Made by a program: the position numbers and the translations under genes. Positions 1 to 6,834 of a stretch of DNA of 13,162 nucleotides are shown here, in pieces. Each line of letters begins with the position of its first letter. Positions within the stretch are counted from its first letter, which is position 1. The notes below the pieces were generated by a model. That model was not told the DNA's origin. It was given only the letters and a program-made list of their open reading frames with translations, and made no database searches. Origin of the DNA: Chlorobiota bacterium (GTDB lineage Bacteria > Bacteroidota > Ignavibacteria > Kapaibacteriales > NICIL-2); NCBI GenBank assembly GCA_003695605.1, contig RFIK01000030.1:1-13162 (forward strand), read 5' to 3'.

Positions 1-1
1 A

Positions 2-895
2 GAATTTGCGATCGCTGAAGGGGCCGATTACGTCGCTGTCTCGTTCGTTCGCCGGCCCAGTGACATCGAAGCAGTACGACGGTTCCTCGCGCAGCGGCAG
101 TCCAATCTCGGCATCATCGCCAAGATCGAAAAACCCGAAGCGGTCGAGGCAATCGAGCACATCATTGCAGTCAGCGATGCGATCATGGTAGCACGGGGTG
201 ACCTTGGGGTGGAAATTCCTGCTGCGCACGTTCCACTGGTGCAAAAGCGCATCATCGCGCTCTGCAACCACGCAGGCAAACCCGTCATCACCGCAACGCA
301 GATGCTCGAATCCATGGTAACCAATCCGCGCCCGACTCGCGCCGAAGCCAGCGACGTTGCAAACGCCGTCCTCGATGGCAGCGACGCCGTCATGCTCAGC
401 GCCGAAACAAGCGTCGGCGCGTATCCGATCGAGGCAATCGCCATGATGCGGATGATTTGCACCGAAGCGGAGCGTGAGCTTCTACGTCGCCGTCGCCTGG
501 CAGAGACGTTCCAGCCCATCCCATCGGCGAGTACCGAGAACACCGATGCAATCGCTGCTGCTGCTGCCTTGATTGCCGAGCATCGGAAAATTGATTGCAT
601 CGCGACGTTGAGCTACTCTGGCGAAACTGCGCGACTTGTGGCAGCACGCCGCCCACGGAGCATCATCATCGCCGTCAGCACCGTTGCCGAAACGCTTCGC
701 CGTGTGGGGCTGTACTGGGGAGTCTACGGTATGAAGCTCGACGAGATCACCACTACCGATGAAACGATCGAGCACATCAAAAAGCTGCTGCTCGGCAAGG
801 GATACTTTGCCAAAGGTGCAACTGTCCTCTTCACCATCGGACGCCCGCTCGTGGCGCGGTCGCGGACGAACATGCTCTCGATCGAAACGCTCTAG
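2..895 (+). CDS. pyk: Pyruvate kinase, C-terminal part (5' end outside window)
   Basis: Pyruvate kinase catalyses the last step of glycolysis in the cytoplasm: phosphoenolpyruvate plus ADP gives pyruvate plus ATP. The reading frame is already open at base 2 and runs 297 codons to a TAG stop. About 175-180 N-terminal residues are missing compared with the usual length of about 475. Visible family landmarks, numbered from the first visible codon, are the KIEKPEAVE stretch at 41-49, MVARGDLGVEIP at 62-73, TATQMLESM at 97-105 and the LSAETSVGAYP motif at 132-142. These cover the end of the catalytic barrel with its substrate and metal residues. The remaining residues form the C-terminal regulatory domain. 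The gene converges on the minus-strand operon after a 41-base gap. No frameshift or missing key residue is seen in the visible part. Confidence 0.97.
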   Translation, partial: EFAIAEGADYVAVSFVRRPSDIEAVRRFLAQRQSNLGIIAKIEKPEAVEAIEHIIAVSDAIMVARGDLGVEIPAAHVPLVQKRIIALCNHAGKPVITATQMLESMVTNPRPTRAEASDVANAVLDGSDAVMLSAETSVGAYPIEAIAMMRMICTEAERELLRRRRLAETFQPIPSASTENTDAIAAAAALIAEHRKIDCIATLSYSGETARLVAARRPRSIIIAVSTVAETLRRVGLYWGVYGMKLDEITTTDETIEHIKKLLLGKGYFAKGATVLFTIGRPLVARSRTNMLSIETL

Positions 896-936
896 CTAAC
901 CGAGTTTTTCCGAACACTTGCTCCTCAGACAGCGTT

Positions 937-1776
937 CTACCGGTAGCGAACCTCGACGACACGCCGACGCATGTACTCGAAGTTCTCCCGCTCCAGATTC
1001 CACTCCAGCCGTACCTCCATCGGGATGCGCACTGGGCCGCATTGTTGCCAGTCGGAGCAGTACATGGTGCATTGCTCTCGCTCGTAGCCGGTATCTGCAT
1101 CGCGATATTTATCGAGCGTGACGATGCGCTCGACGTCACCATCGGTCGTAAAGTAGAAGTCAGCGCGGATGGTAATGCCGCTATCGCTGAGGACTGCACG
1201 AGCAACGTCGTCTCTCCCGAGCGATTCCCAGCGCAATAGTCCTCCTGGTACCAGCGATGTGGGGAACCACACGGTTTCCATGAGCACGCGTACCAGCAAG
1301 GCTTCATTCGCTTCCGGTCCATCGGGATCAAACAACGTGAATGCACCCCACAGCTTCAAACTTCCCCGTCCGACACCGCTTGCATAGAGCAGCTCAATTG
1401 TGTACCACCGGAAAAGCGAATGCCTCACCCGTGCATTCCAAATCATCCCCGGCACTGTGCCAGTGTAGACGCCGCGAGCTTTGAGCTTACCCCAACGCGG
1501 ATACGCGAACGAGCGGAACTGCCCTTCCTCCCAGAGCTCAATCCATTCTGCCTGCGGCGCATCTCTAACAGCACGGTCCAAGTAACGCTGCACTGGCGGT
1601 GGAAGCGCCGTGAGCGGCTGTGGGGTAAGTATCTGCTGGCGCCGCTGCGCAACTGCTGCATGGAGCCGCCGCATGAGCATCCGCCGCCGCAGACGCACAC
1701 GCACTGCACCAATGATTCCGACGAGCACAACCGCCCCAAGAGCGGCAATCCCGATCAAGAGCAACTTTTCCTGCAT
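937..1776 (-). CDS. Membrane-anchored DUF6920-like protein with a three-cysteine cluster
   Basis: I recognise the general pattern of the uncharacterised DUF6920 family (LMETVWFPTSLVP, then a W-containing strand and ARA, ending in RIPMEVRLEW), but no function is known to me. With the start used here the protein has 279 residues. A hydrophobic N-terminal segment at about 4-24 is followed by an Arg-rich stretch (RVRLRRR), so it is probably a single-pass anchor. The rest is a soluble, Trp-rich domain. The only three cysteines lie together at 236, 240 and 246 (C-x3-C-x5-C). Start choice is uncertain: ATG at 1776 puts the hydrophobic segment at the N-terminus, while ATG at 1848 lies 2 bases after the stop of the upstream regulator gene and would add 24 residues by translational coupling. 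It is the last gene of the minus-strand run and ends 41 bases from pyk. Confidence 0.85.
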   Translation of the reverse strand: MQEKLLLIGIAALGAVVLVGIIGAVRVRLRRRMLMRRLHAAVAQRRQQILTPQPLTALPPPVQRYLDRAVRDAPQAEWIELWEEGQFRSFAYPRWGKLKARGVYTGTVPGMIWNARVRHSLFRWYTIELLYASGVGRGSLKLWGAFTLFDPDGPEANEALLVRVLMETVWFPTSLVPGGLLRWESLGRDDVARAVLSDSGITIRADFYFTTDGDVERIVTLDKYRDADTGYEREQCTMYCSDWQQCGPVRIPMEVRLEWNLERENFEYMRRRVVEVRYR

Positions 1777-1850
1777 CACACTCAGCGACTCCGTACGGTT
1801 CAACAACCTTGTTTCGCGGTAGAGAAATGCCGGGACACCAACAGGCATGC

Positions 1851-2432
1851 TCAAATCTCATCGAGCGGGCGGCGAGGCTTTTTGCGCAACAAGCGAAATT
1901 GGCTCGCGGTCATTCCGGTTACCTGCTTGAACTGACTCGACAAGTAGTGGACGCTGCTGTAACCTAAGCGGTAGGCGATTTCCGTCAAGCTCAATTCATC
2001 GTACGCGATGAGCTCTTTGACACGCTCGATCTTCTGCTCGATGATGTAGCGCTCGATCGTCTTGCCTTCTAACTGGGAGAACAAGCGCGAGAGCGTCGAA
2101 TATCGCACTCCGACATTCTGCTCGAGGTAATCAGAGAACACAATCCGTTCGAGGAGTTGCTCATCTCCGCTCCAGAGAACTTCGATGATGGCTGCTTTGA
2201 CGTGCTCGATGAGTGCACGACGGCGATCGTCGAGCAACTCAAAGCCGAGCGCTTCCAAGCGGGCAGCGAGCCGCGCACGTTCCTCCTCCGTGAGTGTTCG
2301 GGGGAGTACAGCTTCGCCCAGCGTCACTGCGATTGGTGTGATGCCCATCGCCATGAGCACCTCTTCGACGGCGAGGATGCACCGCCGGCAGACCATGTTC
2401 TTGATGGCAAGTGTCATCATCGGTTCTGCCAT
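1851..2432 (-). CDS. AraC-family transcriptional regulator with HMA-like CxxC N-terminus
   Basis: This is a 193-residue, probably DNA-binding regulator. Residues 7-68 resemble a heavy-metal-associated (HMA, ferredoxin-like) fold, with MVCRRC carrying C15 and C18, the only cysteines in the protein. Residues about 95-183 form the AraC-type double helix-turn-helix, including the signature IERVKELIAYDELSLTEIAY and the second-helix segment LGYSSVHYLSSQFKQVTG. Such short HMA-AraC proteins are familiar to me from Bacteroidota and relatives; the ligand is not generally established, and a metal or thiol signal is inference. The gene overlaps the 3' end of the glycosyltransferase gene by 16 bases. ATG at 2432 has a GGAG only 2 bases upstream, so ATG at 2420 or 2417 (giving MTLAIKNMVC) is also plausible. 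It may control its own operon, including the membrane protein gene that follows. Confidence 0.92.
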   Translation of the reverse strand: MAEPMMTLAIKNMVCRRCILAVEEVLMAMGITPIAVTLGEAVLPRTLTEEERARLAARLEALGFELLDDRRRALIEHVKAAIIEVLWSGDEQLLERIVFSDYLEQNVGVRYSTLSRLFSQLEGKTIERYIIEQKIERVKELIAYDELSLTEIAYRLGYSSVHYLSSQFKQVTGMTASQFRLLRKKPRRPLDEI

Positions 2433-3541
2433 AGCTCCAGGACAAACCTCCGGACGTGTGGCTGTTGACGCTCGTAGCAGTACTCTCGTGCAGCGCGCTC
2501 GGCATGGGTGCGATAGTCATCCGCGTGTGTGTGAAGATGCGTGATCGCTGCTGCAAGCGCGGCTGCATCCGCTGTCGGTGCGCAGCAGACACCAAAGGGA
2601 AACTCCTCGAGCACCCGGCGGATTGCTGGGAGGTCACTGGCAAGCACGGGCACACGTGCCATGGCATACTCGAAGAGCTTATTCGGGAGCGCAAGTTCGT
2701 AGCTGTGCGAAATTGGTTCGATCCAACACCAGCCCACATCAGCCGACGCCGTCCAGTCGAGTAGCTCGTCGTAGGGGACACTGCCCAGGAGGTGCACCCG
2801 CGCAGCGACACCGCACGCGTACGCATGGCGCTCGACTGCGGGGGCAAAATCTCCATCGCCGAGGATGCACAGGTGCGCCTTCTCGAGCGTTGCGATCACT
2901 TCAACGGCGCGTATCAACCCACGCCCGCGGTGAACTGCTCCTTGGTAGAGCACCACGAGTGCTCCGTGCTCGATGCGGCAACGCTCACGCAAGCGGTTGC
3001 TCCGAACCGGCTCAGTGTAGAACGGCACGTTGAGCACAACCTCGGGCTCAGCGCGTAGTGGGAGCATTGTTGCCAGCTCCTCGGCATCGCGCTGCCCACT
3101 GGTGACAATGCGGTCAACCCACCGAACGAGCCACCGCTCATACCACGCCAAAAGCTTCTGTGCCAGTCGCCGCTCTGCAAGTGAACCGAGGCTGCTGTAA
3201 ATCTCGCGCGCATCATAGACCACACGTGCCTTCCAGCGCCACCGTAGCACCACTGCCGGAAGAAGGCAGTAGACATCGCCCGCCCAGATGATATCGGCTC
3301 GCCACCGATGCACGCGCCAACAGAGCGCCACAACGAACCATAGCCACCGAACGAGCATCCGTTTCTGCTGCGGGACTGCCACTGCATGCCACTGCCACGC
3401 GGGGGAGTGACCCTGCGCAGTGTTCCAGAGCGCAAGCTCGCACTCCGCCGCAAGGGTGCGGCAAACGTTGAGCGTCCGCGCATCCTTCCGTGCATCAGCA
3501 AACGCAAGGACCACCACGCGACACCGTTGCCGGTTATGCAT
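2417..3541 (-). CDS. Glycosyltransferase, GT4-like (GT-B fold)
   Basis: The predicted 374-residue protein transfers a sugar from an activated donor to an unknown acceptor, most likely in envelope polysaccharide or glycolipid assembly on the cytoplasmic face of the membrane. GT4-type landmarks are DAREIY at 110-115 and YQGAVHRGRGL at 199-209, where the C-terminal donor domain begins. These are followed by ILGDGDF at 226-232 and the donor-site region at 286-309 with NKLFEY and VLASDLPAIRR. Residues 49-104 hold at least nine tryptophans among hydrophobic and Arg residues, which suggests membrane association. The frame stays open upstream to about 4189, but the extension only shadows the mutase gene. 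The ATG at 3541 overlaps the mutase stop by 8 bases, has GGA just upstream and starts at the expected N-terminal strand (RVVVLAFAD). Donor and acceptor cannot be told from sequence. Confidence 0.9.
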   Translation of the reverse strand: MHNRQRCRVVVLAFADARKDARTLNVCRTLAAECELALWNTAQGHSPAWQWHAVAVPQQKRMLVRWLWFVVALCWRVHRWRADIIWAGDVYCLLPAVVLRWRWKARVVYDAREIYSSLGSLAERRLAQKLLAWYERWLVRWVDRIVTSGQRDAEELATMLPLRAEPEVVLNVPFYTEPVRSNRLRERCRIEHGALVVLYQGAVHRGRGLIRAVEVIATLEKAHLCILGDGDFAPAVERHAYACGVAARVHLLGSVPYDELLDWTASADVGWCWIEPISHSYELALPNKLFEYAMARVPVLASDLPAIRRVLEEFPFGVCCAPTADAAALAAAITHLHTHADDYRTHAERAAREYCYERQQPHVRRFVLELWQNR

Positions 3542-4895
3542 CGCTTCCGCCGCGGAGGATTTGTTCAGCTTTGGTGAGCAACTCTGCTGTTTCTGCCTCG
3601 CTTGGGGACTCTGCAACCACGCGAACGATCGGCTCGGTGTTCGAGGGACGAATGTGCACCCAGCGATCGCGCCAGGCAAAACGAAGTCCATCACCGTCCC
3701 AAACAAGCGGAGCATCCCCGAACGCAGCACGAAGGCGATCCCGGAGCAGTGGAAAGTCCCCATTGACCGCCAGACGCCGCTTTCCCATCGCAAATGGGCA
3801 ACCAAGCAGACGCTCATCCCACTCTTGCTCCGATAGCGAATGCCAGAGCGACAGCACAAGCGTTGCACCAACGAGGCTATCGCGCCCCCAATGGCACGCG
3901 GGGTAGATAACACCGCCGCTGCCTTCACCACCGATGATCGCGTCGCTTGCGCGCATGAGCGAAACCACGTTGATCTCGCCCACCGGTGAGCGAAAAACGC
4001 GCCCGCCGTAGCGATTAGCCACCAGCTCGACTTCCGCCGTCGTCGAAGCATTGACGACGACGGTTCCGCCCGGTGCTCCACGTAAGACAGACTCGACTGC
4101 GAGCACAACAGTTTTCTCTTCGCTGACAGGCTCTCCACTGCGATGAACAAGCACGAGCCGGTCAGCGTCGGGATCGACTGCAAGCCCAATCACTGCACCG
4201 GAGGATCTGGTTTCCTGGCAGAGGGTGGCTAAATGCTCCGGCAGCGGTTCGGGAGGATGCGGGAAGATTCCGCTCCCATCGCAGAAAACTGCGTGGGGCT
4301 GGCCGCCGAGCCACTCGATGAGCCGAACCAACGCACGGGAGCCGCTCGCGTTGACGGCATCGAGCGCAACGCGCGCACCACCCAAACCTCCGCTCGCTCG
4401 GAATGCAGCAACCAGCGCCACTTGCCCAAGCGCGGTAAGGTGTTCTTCGATCGGATCGCTGTGCCGATAGTGGCGGCCGTAGCTTGTTTGCTTCGGCGAG
4501 TTCCCAGCATCAGCGTATGCCCACAGTAGTCGCGCCCGATCTGGCAAGAGGAAGACGCCATCGGCATCGAGGAATTTCAACCCATTCCACTCTGCGCCGT
4601 TGTGCGAAGCTGTGACAATGATCCCCCCGGCTGCATGTGTCCGCTCGACCAGGAGCTGGACCGTCGGCGTTGGAACACAACCAAGCTCGAGCACATCGCG
4701 CCCGACAGCACACAGCTCCGCGCAGACAAGCTCCGCGAGTGCATCGCCGCCTGCGCGGCCGTCGTAGCCAACGGCAATGACACCCTCAGGCTGAAGCGCT
4801 GCAAACGCTCGTACATGCCGTGCAACAAGTTCCAGCGTGAGCGCGCCATCAGTGGTCGTCGCTCGCAGGCCTGAAATGGATCGGAGAACTGGCAT
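3534..4895 (-). CDS. glmM: Phosphoglucosamine mutase / phosphomannomutase (alpha-D-phosphohexomutase family)
   Basis: The 453-residue protein interconverts hexose 6- and 1-phosphates through a phosphoserine. The likely role is glucosamine-6-P to glucosamine-1-P for peptidoglycan and LPS precursors, or the mannose equivalent. All four family motifs are present: the phosphoserine loop TASHN at 95-99 (S97), the metal loop DPDADR at 241-246 with three Asp, the sugar-binding GEGSGG at 323-328, and the phosphate-binding RPSNTEP at 416-422. The N-terminus MPVLRSISGLRATT matches the start of the family, with Ala where Gly is usual in SGIRG. ATG 4895 is preferred over an in-frame TTG at 4913. The gene overlaps the upstream hydrolase gene by 47 bases and the downstream glycosyltransferase gene by 8, so translational coupling is likely. 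GlmM versus ManB cannot be settled from motifs alone. Confidence 0.93.
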   Translation of the reverse strand: MPVLRSISGLRATTTDGALTLELVARHVRAFAALQPEGVIAVGYDGRAGGDALAELVCAELCAVGRDVLELGCVPTPTVQLLVERTHAAGGIIVTASHNGAEWNGLKFLDADGVFLLPDRARLLWAYADAGNSPKQTSYGRHYRHSDPIEEHLTALGQVALVAAFRASGGLGGARVALDAVNASGSRALVRLIEWLGGQPHAVFCDGSGIFPHPPEPLPEHLATLCQETRSSGAVIGLAVDPDADRLVLVHRSGEPVSEEKTVVLAVESVLRGAPGGTVVVNASTTAEVELVANRYGGRVFRSPVGEINVVSLMRASDAIIGGEGSGGVIYPACHWGRDSLVGATLVLSLWHSLSEQEWDERLLGCPFAMGKRRLAVNGDFPLLRDRLRAAFGDAPLVWDGDGLRFAWRDRWVHIRPSNTEPIVRVVAESPSEAETAELLTKAEQILRGGSDA

Positions 4896-5871
4896 CGTCG
4901 CGTCGGTGAGCAAAAGTCCACATCGTCAGCGCTGCAAAATAGGCTGCCAGCCGAACTGTGCGCTCATCGGCATCAACCGAGGGATTGACCTCGACGATAT
5001 CCACCAGCCGGCACTGCGGCATGCTGGCAATGCGCTCGATAATTGCTGCGACCTCTGCCGGCTGAAAGCCATCGCCTGCTGGAGCGCTCACCCCCGGCGC
5101 ATACGCGGAGGCAAGCGCATCAACATCGAGCGAGAGCATGATCCCATCGCACTCAGCAAGCCGTAATTCGACGTCCGCCAGAGCGACCTCGAGGCTGCAG
5201 CGGCGAATGTCATCGAGCATCCAAACGATATAGCCATGCTCGCGCACGTAGCGGACATGGTGCGCAGATGCAGAAAATCGCTGGGTCCCGAATTCGATGA
5301 GCACTTCGAGCGGGCATGCAGCATCTTCAATCAGCTCGCGGAACGGCGAGCCGGAGTGGCTCCCATCGTCGGTGAGGATGCGGACGTCCAGATGCGCGTC
5401 CACATTGACGATTCCGAGTCGCTCGACACGTTTGCCGAGTGCCCGGCCGTTGGGCAGTGCTGTATCGTGCCCTCCGCCGAGCACAAGCACGTTTGCACCG
5501 ACATCGAGCAATCGGCCAACGATGTACTCTTGCCGTTGGTGTATTTCCTCCAGCGGCAGCCCATCGGTACGAACCAGACCGCAATCACAAATGCTCACCT
5601 CAGGTGAGAGTATCACTTCGCCGATGCTGGCCGCAAGTTTTCCCAGTGCCGCTCGAATCGCCGCAGGAGCTGCTGCAGCCCCCCGCCGACCGCCATTGCG
5701 TGCAACGCCGATGTCCTGTGGCACACCGACCAGTGCAATGCGTGGAGGCGAGCTTGTCCACTCTGCAAGCGGCATAAGGTAGTCCTCAAATCGACGGTCC
5801 TCGACTTCGAGACGTGGAGGTACAGCGACAGCCGGTGACACACAGAGCTGGGCAATATCCCGAAGGTGCAT
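4849..5871 (-). CDS. Formimidoylglutamase-like hydrolase (arginase/agmatinase/ureohydrolase family)
   Basis: The protein is a 340-residue, cytoplasmic, probably binuclear manganese hydrolase that cleaves a guanidino or formimino group. The six metal ligands of the family are all present: H135 in GGGHD, D158, H160 and D162 in NVDAHLDVR, and D249 and D251 in SLDVDAL. The SHSGSPFREL segment at 171-180 and the YAPGVSAP segment at 257-264 look more like formimidoylglutamase (HutG, N-formimino-glutamate to glutamate plus formamide) than arginase or agmatinase. No other histidine-utilisation gene is in the window, so substrate remains open. ATG 5871 was chosen because conserved sequence begins soon after it; in-frame starts up to 5976 exist and no strong Shine-Dalgarno is seen at any of them. 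It is the first gene of the minus-strand run and is divergent from thyA. Confidence 0.88.
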   Translation of the reverse strand: MHLRDIAQLCVSPAVAVPPRLEVEDRRFEDYLMPLAEWTSSPPRIALVGVPQDIGVARNGGRRGAAAAPAAIRAALGKLAASIGEVILSPEVSICDCGLVRTDGLPLEEIHQRQEYIVGRLLDVGANVLVLGGGHDTALPNGRALGKRVERLGIVNVDAHLDVRILTDDGSHSGSPFRELIEDAACPLEVLIEFGTQRFSASAHHVRYVREHGYIVWMLDDIRRCSLEVALADVELRLAECDGIMLSLDVDALASAYAPGVSAPAGDGFQPAEVAAIIERIASMPQCRLVDIVEVNPSVDADERTVRLAAYFAALTMWTFAHRRDDASSPIHFRPASDDH

Positions 5872-6015
5872 GGCTCGCAGATGAGAAATCGTGCGATGGG
5901 CGAAAATAGTCCTGCCCTTGCAGTAATTTCGCCACGGGCTCCAAAACATTCGAGAAGAATCCATCACGCAGAGCACGATCGCGTTCCCAGGCAGTTACCT
6001 CTCCCGAAGCCGAGC
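5872..6015. promoter_or_regulatory. Divergent intergenic region between the hydrolase operon and thyA
   Basis: This is the only place where genes point away from each other, so promoters for both the minus-strand operon and thyA should lie here. It is 144 bp. AT-richer blocks are cgaaaatag around 5901-5909, which reads TATTTTCG on the minus strand, and taatttcg at 5924-5931 on the plus strand. Each differs by one base from the Bacteroidota-type -7 box TAnnTTTG, but no matching upstream TTG box at the right distance was found. Exact promoters are therefore not called. Confidence 0.4.
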
Positions 6016-6834
6016 ATGACAGCATCGCTGAACCCGAACGAAGAGCAGTATCTCGAGCTTGTGCGGACAATCCTCGAGCGCGGCACCCCACGACAGGACC
6101 GAACCGGCGTCGGGACGCTTTCGATTTTCGGCTACCAGATGCGCTTTGACCTACGGAAGGGATTTCCGCTCCTAACAACCAAGAAACTGCACGTTCGCTC
6201 AATCGTAACTGAGCTTCTGTGGTTTCTGCGAGGAGAAACAAACGTTGCCTACCTCCACGAGCACGGCGTGACGATTTGGGACGAGTGGGCAGATGAGCGT
6301 GGCGAGCTTGGTCCGATTTACGGCAAGCAGTGGCGCCGCTGGCAGTCACCCGATGGCCGCACGATTGACCAACTTGCCCGCGTGATTGAGGAAATTCAAC
6401 ACAATCCTGCCAGTCGGCGCCTTGTGGTTAGTGCGTGGAATGTCGGCGAGCTCGACGCAATGCGGCTTGCACCGTGCCACGTCCTTTTCCAGTTCTACGT
6501 TGATGGCGAGTGGCTCTCGCTCCAACTCTACCAGCGGTCGGCGGATGTGTTCCTCGGTGTGCCGTTCAACATTGCTTCGTACTCGCTCCTGCTTGCGATG
6601 GTCGCGCAGGTATGTGGGCTGCGTCCCGCGGAATTCATCCACACGCTCGGAGATGCGCACCTGTACCGCAACCACCTTGCCCAGGCCCAGGTGCAACTGG
6701 AGCGACCGCCGCTGACTCCGCCGACGCTCTGGCTCAATCCCGCTGTCCGCACACTCGATGCTTTTACCCATGCGGACATCGCGTTCCCCAACTACCAAGC
6801 GCATCCACACATCAAAGCAGAGGTGGCAGTCTGA
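6016..6834 (+). CDS. thyA: Thymidylate synthase (ThyA type)
   Basis: The 272-residue enzyme (E. coli form 264) methylates dUMP to dTMP using methylenetetrahydrofolate in the cytoplasm. Key residues are visible: the DRTGVGT loop at 28-34 with the phosphate-binding Arg, TTKKLHVRSI at 54-63, ELLWFLRGETN at 66-76, the catalytic Cys154 in APCHVLFQF at 152-160, the dUMP-binding QRSADVFLGVPFNIASY segment at 173-189, and HLYRNH at 215-220. ATG 6016 is used, with GAAG 6 bases upstream. The frame is open further upstream, but that stretch shows no family similarity. The stop codon TGA shares one base with the start of the heptose kinase gene, so the two are probably co-translated. No dihydrofolate reductase gene, a common thyA partner, is present here. 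Confidence 0.97.
   Translation: MTASLNPNEEQYLELVRTILERGTPRQDRTGVGTLSIFGYQMRFDLRKGFPLLTTKKLHVRSIVTELLWFLRGETNVAYLHEHGVTIWDEWADERGELGPIYGKQWRRWQSPDGRTIDQLARVIEEIQHNPASRRLVVSAWNVGELDAMRLAPCHVLFQFYVDGEWLSLQLYQRSADVFLGVPFNIASYSLLLAMVAQVCGLRPAEFIHTLGDAHLYRNHLAQAQVQLERPPLTPPTLWLNPAVRTLDAFTHADIAFPNYQAHPHIKAEVAV

Noticed and set aside
28..600. A 190-codon minus-strand frame opposite pyruvate kinase
   Set aside because: The translation is Ala/Ser/Met-rich and repetitive, as expected from antisense of a GC-rich gene; pyk motifs on the plus strand are unambiguous.
896..936. A bidirectional terminator between pyk and the converging operon
   Set aside because: There is a TTTTT at 905-909, but I could not find a stem directly before it on either strand.
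3542..4189. A 216-codon N-terminal extension of the glycosyltransferase frame
   Set aside because: It overlaps the mutase gene almost entirely, reads as Cys/Arg/Ser-rich noise, and the family N-terminus begins at the ATG at 3541.
5866..6015. Extended N-terminus of thyA from the ATG at 5866
   Set aside because: The extra 50 residues have no thymidylate synthase similarity and would fill the divergent promoter region and overlap the hydrolase start.
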